A stretch of DNA of 64,000 bases from Sarcocystis neurona (GCA_000727475.1 KL647300.1:688472-752471), one strand, 5' to 3'; counted from the stretch's first letter, positions 42,185-52,651 are shown. Notes: generated from the sequence alone by a model not told the origin. Made by a program: numbers and translations.

Positions 42185-44313
42185 TCACGTTTTTTTTTTT
42201 AGGAAGGCGTAGACCTGCCGGTTCCCCTCGGCTCCGCAGGTGCTGTTGTTGGCGTGCGCATTCGACTCTTCAGTCTGCTGCTGCTGCTGCAAAGACGTCT
42301 GCAGTGCGCTGCCGCTCGCTCGTGTACCAGTGTTGCTGCTGCTGCTGAAATGCGCTTCTGCTGCAGCAGCAACGGCAACGAGCGGCTCCCTCTTCTGTGC
42401 TTCTCCGGTATTTTTCTCTCCTCCTCCTCCCCCTCTTTCTCCTCCGACAGCAACAGCAGCGCCTGGCGGGCCAGCAGCAGCAGCAGAAGTCCGTCGCTGG
42501 TGCTGCTGCTGCTGCTGCGGTTTTCGTCTAAAAGAGAATTTGCCGCCCATCTTCTGGCGCCCAGCGTCAAAGCGGCGCACGCGCTCTTCCTCCAGCTGCT
42601 GCTGCAGCTTCGTGACCGCCTGCAGTAGCAGCAGCAATAGCAGCAGCAATTGAAGCAGCAGCGTTACAGCAGCAGTAGCAGGAACAGCAGCAGCAGCGTC
42701 ACAGCAGCAGTAGCAGGAACAGCAGCAGCAGAAGAAACAGCGGCAGCAGGAGTAACAGCAGCAGCAGAAGCAACAGCAGAGGAGTAACAATAGCAGGAGG
42801 AGGAACAGCAGCAGCAGAAGAAACAGCAGCAGCAGGAGGAATAGCAGCAGCAGCAGCACTTCGACAAAAGAGCGCCCTGTGCAGCCGTGCCGCAGCCGCT
42901 GCTCCTGCTGCTGCTGTCGGATGGCTGCTCCGCGGGTGCTGCTCTGCTGCTTCGCTCCTGTGTCTTCTGTTTTGTCGCTGCTGCTCCCACTACGGCACGG
43001 CCGCTGCTGCTGTGGCTTCCCCCCAGGGCTTCTGCTGCTGCTGCTGGCACTGTCCCCAGGCCAGCCATCGCACCCGTCTTGCCGCTTTCGCTTTGTTGCC
43101 CTCTGCTGTCGTTTTGTTGATGCTGCTGTCCGGCTGCTCGTGCTGCCCCGCTGCTACTGGTGCTGCAGTTGCACCGGCCCTGGTGCTGGCGCCACTGCGA
43201 GGACTGCTGCTGCTGCTGCTGATGCTTCACTGGTGCTCTTGCTGTTGCTACTTCTCCTGTGATCCCTGCTGCTGCTGTTTTACTGCTGCTGTTGCTGCTT
43301 CTATTGCGATTCCTGCTGCTGTTGTTGCACCGCTGCTGCTGCACTGCTGCTGTTGTTACCTCTCCTGCGATTCCTGCTGCTGTTTCACTGCTGGTGTTGG
43401 TGTCTCTACTGCGATTCCTGCTGCTGTTTCACTGCTGCTGTTGGTGTCTCTACTGCGATTCCTGCTGCTGTTGTTGCACTGCTGCTGTTGCACTGCTGCT
43501 GTTGCACTGCTGCTGTTGCCGCTCTTACTGCGACTGTTGCTGTTGCGCTGCTGTTATTGTACTGCTGCTGTTGTTGCTTCTCCTGCGGTTCCTGCTGTGG
43601 TTGTTGCACTGCTGCTGTTGCACTGCTGCTGTTGCACTGCTGCTGTTGCACTGCTGCTGTTGCTGCACTGCTGCTGTGCTGCACTGCTGCTGTTGCAGCT
43701 TCTCGTGCGACTGCTGCTGCTGCTGTTGCGCTGCTGCTACGTGTGGGACCTACCGCGGCCTGCAGCCTGCGTCGATAGGCTTCTCCTTCGGTGGCGCACG
43801 CAGCACGCAGCACCGCGAGGCGGTCAGCAGCGATTCGTAGTGCGGCTGCAGCATGTGTGAACGTCGACGGCTGCGCTGGGTCGCTCGATTCAGCAAGCCG
43901 TTCAGCAGCCAGACAAAAGCCCGACCTTTCTGTGGCTGGTGCTGCGCAGCCTGCAAGGTGTCTGTTTGCCGCTGCTGATGCTGCTTCTGTCGCAGTGTCC
44001 TTCTCCCTGTTTCCTTCTCCAGCTCCTCCTGCTGCTGAGCTTGGTGTTCCTGCGCTGTCCCGCCTTCCCGCCTCGCATCCTCGTTCAGCATTAGCTGCTG
44101 CTGCTGCTCGGAGCTGCTGGTGGCGGTGGGAGTCCGCTGCTGCTGCCGCTGACTTCGCTTCTGCGGCTGTTGCTGCGGCTGTCTCCTCGCGTGCTACGGC
44201 GGCTGCCACTTCGTCTTCTGCTGCTACAGCTGCGGCTGCTTCACTGGCGCAACTGCTGCTGTTGCTGCTGCCCGGGCCAGCAGCAGAAGCGGTGGCGAGA
44301 AGCCTGCGAACGG
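42185..44313 (-). CDS. Unknown HAAR protein, minus strand, several segments
   Basis: A clean acceptor (CCTTTTTTGTGTGCAG) at 44313 opens an Ala/Glu-rich exon (RRLLATASAAGPG..., AAEDEVAAAVAREE, FCLAAERLAESSDPAQP, CATEGEAYRRRLQAAVGPT) that runs to 43406 through Gln/Asn/Ser repeats. The next frame (43344-42870) carries KTGAMAGLGTVPAAAAEALG and QKTQERSSRAAPAEQPSD. The last (about 42650-42185) has a coiled-coil-like piece VTKLQQQLEEERVRRFDAGR, KMGGKFSFRRKPQ and a tail QVYAFLKKKT-stop. Splice points inside the CAG tracts are not resolvable. Strand and coding nature are well supported; function unknown. Confidence 0.62.
43360..43470. repeat. Two-copy tandem duplication in the minus-strand HAAR gene
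   Basis: GCGATTCCTGCTGCTGTTTC, CACTGCTG and TGTTGGTGTCTCTACT occur twice in succession with one or two changes. The frame of the upstream exon ends here (stop at 43406). Confidence 0.7.
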
Positions 44314-44910
44314 CTGCACACAAAAAAGGCAGCAAAGGCGCTCCTCTGCAGACTCGCAGGAGACACGAATGTCTACAAAAGAAAGCCGGGAACCAGACAC
44401 GTGTGGGGAGACAAACACGTATCTCTGGAGAGGCACAGAGCGAGACACGGAGACACGCGCCCATCCTCAGGCACAGACGACCCCAAGACAGCACACACAC
44501 ACATACATATACACACATATGCACACATATACATACCTGCTTCGTTTTCCTTCCTGTCTTCCCCGGTATCCTTTTTTTGGTCCCCCAATACTCGCAGAGA
44601 GACACACGCAGAGCTTCCAACACATACATATATACGCATGTGCGTACGACGGAGACAGCGCAGCAGCACAGTCCAGAGACACAGGCGGGTGTCTCCACGG
44701 TGGTTCCGTGTCTCCGTGTTGTTGTAGAAGGGAGACACGTGCGAAGGGCAGAAGCCAAGAGACGGCTGCAGCTTCCTGCGTAGAGGGGCAGTCGGCAGCT
44801 GACTTCTCCACCAGGACACGCCCGAAAAAGAGACAACACGGAGTGTACAGACAGCAGCAAACCCCCTGCAGCACACGCGAGACAAACTGCATGCGCGTCC
44901 ACTTTCCGCT
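44314..44910. other. No confident gene; mixed sequence
   Basis: Unique sequence with ACACAT repeats and a GGAGACACG-type patch at 44420-44470. Frames on both strands are open but Cys/Ser-rich and unconvincing. Confidence 0.4.
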
Positions 44911-44921
44911 CTCTCTTGCAG

Positions 44922-45050
44922 CTGCCACCCCACGCAGACATGAAGAAGAAGGACAAGCCGCGCGCATATGCAGAGAAAGGCTTCCACAAATTCAATGCGG
45001 ACGACTTCTTATCATCCCTTCAATATATCGCGAGCGCATGCATTCATAAA
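44922..45050 (+). CDS. Possible exon starting near MKKKDKPRAYAEKGF
   Basis: After a good acceptor (CTCTCTCTTGCAG) the plus frame reads PPHAD, then MKKKDKPRAYAEKGFHKFNA and DDFLSSLQYIAS with RNY codons. The 3' end is not determined because TA repeats follow. No family recognised. Confidence 0.42.
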
Positions 45051-45149
45051 GCCTGCATGCACACATACATATATGTGTGGGCAGACAGCGGCCTCACACC
45101 GGGACCACCACGTAGAGAACCCCACGCAGAGACAGCAACTCGTTGACTC

Positions 45150-45372
45150 GCCGTCTCCGTCTCCCCCTCCCTCCTGTCTCTCTCTCCTGTCTCCGTCTCT
45201 CTCTTCTCCCTGTCTCCTCCCTCCCGTCTCCGCCCCCGTTCCCCTGTCTCCCTGTCCCCCTCTCTTGTCTCCGTCTCCCTCCCTTCCGTCTCCGTGTCTC
45301 CCTCTCTCCTCCTCCTGTCTCCGTGTCTCCGTCCCCCCTGTCTCCGTGTCTCTCTTCTGCCCGTGTCTCTCA
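45150..45372. repeat. CTGTCTCCGTCTC minisatellite
   Basis: Pyrimidine-rich imperfect units like those at 9700-10160. Frames give Ser/Pro/Leu low complexity. Confidence 0.8.
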
Positions 45373-46280
45373 CCCCTTCCCTCTACATGTACTTTCCTGT
45401 CCACACATACATATATAGATATACATATATATTCTCGTCCTCTCCCTCTATATGTATGAGTGTGTGGGGTCCCCTGCCGTGGAGAGGCTCGTGCGTGCGT
45501 AGCGTACACTTGTACGCAGCGCATACCTCTACAACTACATACATATGCATGCACGAACACCATATAGAGAGAGAGAGGGCGAGACGGGAAGAGAAACGGA
45601 GAGAGACACAGAGACAGCGTATATATCCGCAAATACATACATATATACATGCGGACCGATAATATACACATACACGTGTATATACAGAGAGACAGATATA
45701 TACCCCCGAAGATATGGGGGGACGTCGGTGTGTGTATGTGCAGCGACAGCAGGCGCAGCTGTTGGCCCTCTTCAAGACCTACGCACACATATATACAGAC
45801 GTCTATACACAAGTGTATTTCCCTGCGACGCATATGTATTGATACGCATATGTGGCCACCATTCGATCACCCACTAGAAAATATATATATGTGTGCATTG
45901 TATATATATATAGATATGTATATATATATAGATATATATAGATATGCATACATATATACATATACATGTATGTGTATGGGTACACGGGTAGGGCTGCATA
46001 CCCTCAGTTGAACAGTAAATGCCAACACTTCCACATCTCGTACAACTGCTGAAAAGTACTTTCCCTAGCATATATATATATTTGTACGTAAGTAAACGTT
46101 GCGTCTACTTATACATGTATATATATATGTACATGTATATACATATGTATTGTGCCTATGGATGTATATATGTGTGGATACATATATATATATACATATA
46201 AATATGTGTGTATATATATATGTATGTGCATGTGCAGATATATTTGTATAGAGATCTATAGAGTTGTAGGTAGTTTATAG
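45373..46280. other. AT microsatellite block, no gene
   Basis: TA, TATG and GAGA repeats, with a unique patch at 45700-45880 lacking a convincing frame. Confidence 0.55.
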
Positions 46281-46286
46281 GTATAC

Positions 46287-46670
46287 GTGTGTATATGTTT
46301 GATACAGAGAAGAGGCATTACTGCGCATGAGGGCATCCAGGTGATAGTCAAAGGATTTATCCGCTGCGTCTGCATCTCGACAATTCACGTCGTCGCCTGC
46401 TGCTCCTGCTGCTGCTGCTGTGCGTTGGCTCTCTTCTTCGAACAGGCCTTCCTCTGTCTTGTCTTCTTCTTCTTCCTCGTCTTGCTGCTGCTCCTGGTGC
46501 TCCTGGAGCTGCTCGAGGAGATCCTGCTGCTGCTGCCGCTCCTGCTCCTGCATCTCTGCTGCAGTGACGACGGTCTTGTCTGCCTTGCGACTGCGGAGGA
46601 AGCAGGGGGCTCGACCGCTGCGCCAAAGGAAGCGCCTTGCGTCCGTGCTGCTGCCGGTGCTGCTGCAGCA
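46287..46670 (-). CDS. Unknown acidic/Gln-rich exon
   Basis: The minus frame reads FLRSRKADKTVVTAAEMQEQ, a Gln/Glu coiled-coil-like run (DLLEQLQEHQEQQQDEEEEE), then DDVNCRDADAADKSFDYHLD and ALMRSNASSLYQTYTH, ending at a GTATAC donor (46286). Codon bias is strong and the C-terminal half is non-repetitive. The 5' boundary is not fixed; another minus frame (AASFGAAVEPPAS-like) is also open upstream. Function unknown. Confidence 0.65.
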
Positions 46671-46806
46671 CCGGCCGCTAGCGCTGCTGCGGGCGCAGGA
46701 GTTGCTGATGCAGCAGCTGGTGCAGGAGGAGCGGGCGCTGCTGCTGGTGGCGGTTGGAAGAAAAGGAGGGAGAACGCGGCAACGTTGCTGCTGCTCTTCC
46801 TGAAAA

Positions 46807-47283
46807 GTGACTGCTTTTGCTGCCGAACAAGCTGCTACGACTCGCGTAAGAGTGTCTGCCAGTCATTCTTGCAAATTTGCTGCTGCTGCTGCTGCTTCGC
46901 CTGCAGAAGAAAGAGGAGGAACAAACGCCGCGACTGGTGCTGCTGGAGTAAATGTTGCTGCGGCTTGCAGACAAATGGCTGCTGAGCCTGCCCCTGTTGG
47001 ACTTGCAGCGGCTACTGTCACTGGTCTTCCTGTTGCTGTTAGTGCCACTGCCCTTCCTGTTGCTGCTAGTGCTCTTGCTGCTGCTGCTGCTACTGCTGCT
47101 GCCCTTTCTGCTGCTGCTGCTGCTACTGCTCTTCCTGCTGCTGCTACTGCTCTTCCTGCTGCTGCTACTGCTCTTCCTGCTGCTGCTACTGCTCTTCCTG
47201 CTGCTGCTACTGCTCTTCCTGCTGCTGCTGCGCTGCTATCGGCGTGTCGTGCTCTCCTGTTGCTGGTGCATATGCGTCTTTAG
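46807..47283 (+). CDS. Unknown Ala-rich exon with a 7-residue repeat
   Basis: The plus frame reads TAFAAEQAATTRVRVSASHS, CKFAAAAAASPAEERGGTNA and CRQMAAEPAPVGLAAATVTG, then six copies of TALPAAA encoded by a 21-nt repeat. It ends at 47283. RNY bias is very strong and Ala is GCT-encoded. It has no ATG; a minus Ala frame competes. Confidence 0.48.
   Translation: MTAFAAEQAATTRVRVSASHSCKFAAAAAASPAEERGGTNAATGAAGVNVAAACRQMAAEPAPVGLAAATVTGLPVAVSATALPVAASALAAAAATAAALSAAAAATALPAAATALPAAATALPAAATALPAAATALPAAAALLSACRALLLLVHMRL
47128..47225. repeat. 21-nt tandem repeat, about five units
   Basis: CTGCTGCTACTGCTCTTCCTG repeated. The unit is a multiple of three and keeps the frame. Confidence 0.85.
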
Positions 47284-47737
47284 CTGCTGGTGGCTCCTGC
47301 TGTTGCTGCTCTTGCGAGAGAGAGAGAGAGAGAAGAAAAAAAAGAAAAGACACGATCCGCGGCAGGAGAAGGGGAGAAGAGATGCTTCTCGTCGAGAGAG
47401 TCATTCACATGCAACTGCTAGCGCGGTGGCCAGCGGCAATACCTGCACACATTCACTGGTAAGAGATTTCTGCATTATCCCTCTGTCAACCTTGGGAACT
47501 CTCTCTTTATTAACCTCGTCATATTATCATGAATCTCTGCAATATAGAAGCACACGTATCCATGTGTGTATCTATATCTCCGCACATTTCCCCGGTGCGT
47601 GTAGCTTACGTGTATCTATCACCGCGGCATGCATCTGGGCAGCCTGTGTTATCTCTATACAGGGCTGATGTGCGTCAAATCAGGCGAATAAAAGGACTTG
47701 AGAAAACCCCTGGCATATATGTGTGGTGGCTCTTTTC

Positions 47738-48580
47738 TTAGGTTTTGCCGTTGGCGTCCGAAGTTGGCTGAAGGGGAGGAGTAGAGCCACCGCGCAGGAC
47801 GCCCGCGCGTGCAGCAGAAGGAGCAGCAGCACTGCCGGGGGAAAAAGTTTTGTTGCTGCGCTGCAGACGCCGCTCGGGTGCACGCCATGCTGCTGTTGCT
47901 GCTGCTCCTTCTCCACGCCGGTATACGCCCTGGCGAAGAGAACTGCAACCCGCGGTCGTGGGGCAGCTGCGCCGCTGCTGTGCACATGGGGCCCGCTTGT
48001 GCGGCTGTTGCTCGTCGGCAGCAGTTGCTGCTGCTGCTCCGGCTGCTGAGAACTTCCCCCAGCCGAGAACTTGGCTGTTGCTGAGAACATGCTCCGGCTC
48101 AGGAGTTGTTGGTGCTGAAATCTTGCTGCCGCTGAAAACTCGCTGCTCCTGAACACACGCGCCTGCTGAAGATTTGCTGCTGTTGAGAACTTGCTGCTGG
48201 TGGTAAGTACTCGCTGCTGGTGGGAAGTACTCGCTGCTGCTGAAAAGTTGTTGCTGCTGAGAACTTGCTGCTGCTGCTGAGGACGTGCTGCTGCTGAGAA
48301 CTTGTTGCTGAGGACTTGCTGCTGCTGAGGACGTGCTGCTGCTGAGAACTTGCTGCCGATGAAAACTTGCTACTGCTGAAAACTTGGTGCTGCTGAAGGC
48401 TTGCTGCTGCTGAGAACTTGCTGCTGCTGGGAACTTGCTGCTGCGGTGAGCCTGCTGCTGAGAGCTCCTCGTGTGGTGCAGCCAAGCTTTTGCGCTGCGA
48501 CAGCGGCACGGTGTCACAAAGACAACAAGCATACGCCACTGCCGCGACAGCTGCTTTCTTATCAGCACTGTTCCCTCCAT
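47738..48580 (-). CDS. Possible 280-residue Ser/Gln-rich protein on minus
   Basis: ATG 48580 opens an uninterrupted minus frame (MEGTVLIRKQLSRQWRMLVV) that carries degenerate repeats of SSQQQVLSSSTSSAAA (48060-48440) and ends at TAA 47738. Plus frames are closed across the repeat, which favours minus. But the non-repetitive ends (47741-48000 and 48440-48600) have better codon bias on plus, so this could be an antisense shadow of a spliced plus-strand gene. Confidence 0.38.
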   Translation of the reverse strand: MEGTVLIRKQLSRQWRMLVVFVTPCRCRSAKAWLHHTRSSQQQAHRSSKFPAAASSQQQQAFSSTKFSAVASFHRQQVLSSSTSSAAASPQQQVLSSSTSSAAAASSQQQQLFSSSEYFPPAASTYHQQQVLNSSKSSAGACVQEQRVFSGSKISAPTTPEPEHVLSNSQVLGWGKFSAAGAAAATAADEQQPHKRAPCAQQRRSCPTTAGCSSLRQGVYRRGEGAAATAAWRAPERRLQRSNKTFSPGSAAAPSAARAGVLRGGSTPPLQPTSDANGKT

Positions 48581-48616
48581 CGTCTTTTTCTGTTAATCCC
48601 AGTTAGCTGGTGTGGC

Positions 48617-49591
48617 ATGGCTGGTAGCTATTCCGACCACTGCGCCTCACACTCCCCCTTCCACGACCTGCGCGCCTCGTTGGCGCTGCTCAACAGGAAA
48701 TTGCTGCACTCTCTCGTTGCCGCCGCTGCTGCTGCGGCTGTCGGCAGTGAAACTGTCGCTGCTGCGGCTGGTGGTTTCGTTGGTGTTTTTGATGCGCGGC
48801 GAGACTGCTGGCGCTACTGGTCGCCTGCTGGTGGTGCTTCTTCGTTTTGGTGGTGCTTCTTCGTTTTCCTCTCGAAAGTCCGTCTCACCTCTTTGCGTCG
48901 TTGAGTGTGGCTATGCGTTCCTGTTGCGCACATCTTAGCTGCTGTCCTCTTACCTGTGGCAGCTGAAACGACTGTAGCTGCTGCTGCTGGACAGGGCTGC
49001 TGCTGCCGCAAGGCGCTGCTGCGTTCGTACGTGCTCGTGTTGCAGGAGGTGCTGCTTCTCCTCAAGACGCTCTTCCTTTTTTAAGGCTGCTGCCGCACAG
49101 GTGCTGTTGCTGCACGGATGCTGCTGCCGCACAGATGCTGCTGCTGCTACTGCTGCCCCAAACGCTGCTCACACCTGCAGCAGAACGAGGGACGAAAAGA
49201 CGCTACTCGACTCGTTTTCCTTGGCAGGCTTCTGCCGTACAGATGCTGCTGCTGCTGCCCCAAACGCTGCTGCTGTCAAGGCCACTGCTCGCGAGCAGGC
49301 GGTTATTCTGCTGCCGTAGCTGATGCTGCTGCTGTGCTGCCGCGCTCGCACCGCTCCTGCCGTCACTCTTGTTGCTGCTGTCACCTCCTCAAAACAGGCG
49401 CCTGCGCAGCGTCCTGTTGTCCTGCTGCTCCTGGTGGGGCTCTTGTCACAGCAGCGACCGCTGCTGCTGCTCCGTCCTTCCTGCTGCTGTCGCTGCTGCT
49501 GGTGTTGTTGCTGTCGTGGGCTGCGCGGCCGTGGCTTTCGTTCGAGCTTCGGTGGATGCAGCATCTCCTGCTGCTGTATATATTTGTATAG
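48617..49591 (+). CDS. Plus-strand candidate gene, unknown, several GCT-Ala exons
   Basis: ATG 48617 opens MAGSYSDHCASHSPFHDLRA and SLALLNRKLLHSLVAAAAAA, then GGFVGVFDARRDCWRYWSPA. Later plus segments are also coding-like: VAAETTVAAAAGQGCCCRKA (~48960), PNAAHTCSRTRDEKTLLDSF (~49160) and VAAVTSSKQAPAQRPVV (~49370). They lie in different frames, so introns are needed but were not resolved. The start is 37 bp from the oppositely oriented ATG at 48580. Function unknown. Confidence 0.42.
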
Positions 49592-49618
49592 ATGAGCAGC
49601 CACAGCACGAAGAGGTAC

Positions 49619-49947
49619 TACACATATGTACACGGATGTGTACTGGGCGTGTGCAAGAAGGTTTTATACGCCTACTCATTCAGTACTTGTTCTGTGTCGT
49701 GTACGTATGTGTGCACGTGTATCTGGGTCAAGATCCCTGCTGGAGCTTAACGATCGAGACTCCAGCAATTTCAAACTTGCTCTTGCTTCACCACCTCCCT
49801 TCGGCGCTGCCTTGAGAATCTTCCCCACCTATAGATCCAGACAGACACATGCACACACAAGTACACGTCACGCACACAAGTACTGAATGCACATTCGTAT
49901 AAAACCTTCTTGCACACACCCAGTACATATACATGTGCATATGTGTA
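49619..49947. repeat. Imperfect inverted repeat, about 113-bp arms with ~100-bp spacer
   Basis: The arm at 49619-49731 (TACACATATGTACACGGATG..., GTGCAAGAAGGTTTTATACG) is matched, inverted, at 49834-49947 (...GTATAAAACCTTCTTGCAC...). The similarity is also visible at protein level: RRIKPSCTRPVHIRVHMCS against IRIKPSCTHPVHIHVHMCS on opposite strands. Roughly 75-80% identity by eye. It could be a foldback/MITE-like element or an inverted duplication. Confidence 0.75.
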
Positions 49948-49974
49948 GTCACGAGAATATATATATATATATGT

Positions 49975-50316
49975 ATATATATATATTTGTGTGCACCACG
50001 TGCAAAGACATATATGTATATATGTATGGCTACTGCTGTGTTGCCGCTCCTTTGCTGCTTCTACTGCGCATCGCCCGGTGGTCTTCCCCGCGGTGCTGCC
50101 TCTGCCAGTCCTGCCGTCCTCTTGTAAATTCGGGGCTTGTTTCTGTTCTTGGTCCTGTGGCTGTTCATGTGTAAAAATATGTACACATTTGCAAAGTGAC
50201 GCATGCCATGGCCTTGCTGGTTCTAATCCGCTGTGATACACAGTGCCCTCTTTTCTCTGCGAGTTCTCCACAATCAATCCCTCTTGAATAGTGACTTTCC
50301 CCCCCAAGCCACCCAT
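49975..50316 (-). CDS. Unknown small protein, first exon with ATG
   Basis: ATG 50316 opens MGGLGGKVTIQEGLIVENSQ, continues RKEGTVYHSGLEPARPWHAS and PNLQEDGRTGRGSTAGKTTG, then VEAAKERQHSSS before TA repeats. About 37% of codons begin with G. The PNLQEDG part is duplicated at 50411-50530. No domain seen. Confidence 0.48.
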
Positions 50317-50410
50317 CCTTTCTCTGGCTGCTGCCTTGCTCCTGATGCTAGTCCGGTGAGGGCGCAGCCAGTACTGACCGGTTAGGCCTCTTCAATCTAG
50401 TAGCCGTCAC

Positions 50411-50530
50411 CGCTGGGTAGTACTGTGCTGCCACTCCGCTGCGGCTGCCGCTGCACTTCTCCCGGTGGCATTCCCCGTGGAGCTGCTTCTGCCAGTGCTG
50501 CCCTCCTCCTGTAAATTCGGGACTTATTTC
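50411..50530 (-). CDS. Duplicated exon-like segment related to 50040-50140
   Basis: In the equivalent minus frame it reads PNLQEEGSTGRSSSTGNATG then RSAAAAAAEWQHSTTQR-stop, aligning with the segment at 50040-50140. The nucleotide match extends over about 110 bp (TGTAAATTCGGG shared). In another frame it reads KSRIYRRRAALAEAAPRGMP. Whether it is a terminal exon or a degenerate copy is unclear. Confidence 0.42.
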
Positions 50531-51800
50531 TGTTTTTTAGGCACGCGTGACTACCTTTTTGTGTGCGTGTAGATTTGGAGAGGGGTGCGTTTGTGCATGT
50601 GTGTGCACCTTTACATATATTAAAACGTCCGTATGTGTGGAGGTAGGTAGACGTGTGTACATGCTTGTACGTCTGTAAACACATATTCATACACATAACC
50701 GTATACATATATATATATATATATATATATTTATTCACGTGGTACACATAAGTACACATATATTTATATATATGTATCCATATATATATACATATATATA
50801 TATATATATTTTGGTGGTGCACGTGGCTATATATATATATATATATATACATATGCTTGTAGTGCAAATAACTCTGTATGTATATATGTAGATATTCTCT
50901 CGTGATGCCCGTAGCTCTCTCTCTCTATATATATAGATATATATATATATATGTATATATGTATATATTCTCGTGGTGCACGTAACTATATATACATATA
51001 TTCTTTTGATGCACACAGCTATATATATATATATATTCTCGTGATGCATGTAACTACACAAATATATATCTATTTATACATAATTTTTTTTCCGTGGTGC
51101 ATGAAAGCATGCACGTACACATGTGAATGTGTGTATTCGTGTGCGTGTGAGCATCCAGTCAATTGTGGAGCCGTTCATGAGTTTCCTATTCATGTCACGA
51201 GTGTGCGCTGCATAGACACCTGGACTGGGCATGCTTGTTCTAGAGTACCTGCACATATGCGCGATTTTAGTTGTATACACGTGAAGGCCTCCATAATTCA
51301 CTGGCCGCTTACACCCACATGCAAATATATGCATACTCTTGTGCTGGCAATGCAGCTCGTGGAGTGCGGTTGTGTTCAATGCTGCTGCGACTCTCGCTAC
51401 CGATACTGTTGCTGGATGACTCTACTGCTGCTACTTCTCCCGAACGTTTCAACCCGCCCTTCCCCGTACCCCTCCTCTGACTTTCGTGTGCGTCTTCCCG
51501 CTGCCAACCTTCTGGTGGCCTCGTGCTGCCTCCGCTGCCTCTTCCTGAGTTCCGCCTGTCTTTACTTCTGCGCTCCACTCTCCAGTTCTCGTCTTGGGTG
51601 CCCGTCTTGTGTGTGTGTGTGTGCGTGTGTGTGTGTGTGAGTTAGCGAACGTTTGCGCAGACATGCTTGTGTATACACAGAGAGAGAGAGCCTATGTACG
51701 CATATTTATAAGTATAAAGGGATATGCACGCGTTTACGTCTGTGTATGACTATTCGATACACTTGGTTTTGATCATGCGCTGAAGCGCTTCCATCACATT
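50531..51800. other. TA microsatellites and unique AT-rich DNA
   Basis: 50690-51090 is nearly pure TA/TATG repeats. 51155-51640 is unique and has a plus frame (NCGAVHEFPIHVTSVRCIDT...) that is Cys/His-rich, without splice support. Confidence 0.45.
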
Positions 51801-51976
51801 TGTGCACGCGTATTCCATCTACCGAACGACGAAGAGTGCCTCTTCTACAAGGCAGCTTTTGCAGGATGTCAGTTTGTGTGCAGCTGGGCGCATCAACTGC
51901 GTGTCTACGATGTGTGCGTCTTTTGAAAGCGGCGTAGCCAGGGTTTCTAAATGCGTGGCCAGTGCTGCATGCGCGT

Positions 51977-52557
51977 CTACGTAACGGCAGGGGTCACCGA
52001 CCAACTGTGTGTGTGCACGTCCGACAGACCAGCCGCGTGAGTGCGTAGGACCACGGTATGTCCTAACAGCTGCAACGTGTGCACTTTGAAAGCTGCCATA
52101 TGCGTGTTTACGACTACGTCTGCATGCATATATATATATATATGTGTATATACGTACATACATACGTACGTACATACATACATACCTACGTACATACATA
52201 CGTACATACATACATACCGTAATTGTGCTACTCGGGATGCGCTGCTGTCGGCTGTCCACCCACTTGCGTATAGATACGTCTACATAAACACCTCTTAAAA
52301 TCTCTGTTTGTGCGATCCAAGAGTCCCTGCACTCGTGCCTTCTTCGAGAGACTGCTCCTCATCTGCAAGAGCAGAAACTCTGCAGCTGCTGAGGACAAGT
52401 TGCTGCCAGCAGAGCCATCCTGGTCTTCGCAGGTGACTACTCTTGCGGGCGACAACATCGTTGGTAGCAATCCAGCAACAGAAGCACATGCACTGCAAAA
52501 AATCAGGAACAGGATCCGGCGTGCACGCCACAGAAGTCGCGAGGAAGAAGACTCCAT
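51977..52557 (-). CDS. Possible two-exon secreted or membrane-anchored small protein
   Basis: ATG 52557 opens MESSSSRLLWRARRILFLIF and CSACASVAGLLP (basic then hydrophobic, signal-peptide or anchor-like), followed by EDQDGSAGSNLSSAAAEF and SSLSKKARVQGLLDRTNRDF. A GTATCT or GTGGAC donor near 52285-52270 and the acceptor ATGCATGCAG at 52120 both give phase 1 and join to VVVNTHMAAFKVHTLQLLGH, ending ...SWSVTPAVT-stop at 51977. The intron is ACGT/TA repeats. Against it, the plus frame at 52310-52651 has higher G-first bias. One of the two is a shadow. Confidence 0.35.
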
Positions 52558-52651
52558 CAGCAACAGCCTCAACGGCCTTCCTGGGGCGTCAGAGGCAGTG
52601 ACAACTTCTCCAACAGCAGCAGTGGATGTGGAACCTGCAGCAACGCCTTAA
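52310..52651 (+). CDS. Alternative plus-strand exon over the same DNA
   Basis: The plus frame reads SKSPCTRAFFERLLLICKSR, ATEAHALQKIRNRIRRARHR and SREEEDSISNSLNGLPGASE, then SPTAAVDVEPAATP-TAA. About 35% of codons begin with G and the RNY pattern is strong. No ATG, so it would be a 3' exon; a similar plus frame at 51802-51984 could be its upstream partner. Confidence 0.38.
   Translation: MRSKSPCTRAFFERLLLICKSRNSAAAEDKLLPAEPSWSSQVTTLAGDNIVGSNPATEAHALQKIRNRIRRARHRSREEEDSISNSLNGLPGASEAVTTSPTAAVDVEPAATP

Noticed and set aside
50195..50235. GGTTCTAATCC, similar to a tRNA T-arm
   Set aside because: No matching acceptor stem, D-arm or anticodon arm can be folded around it.
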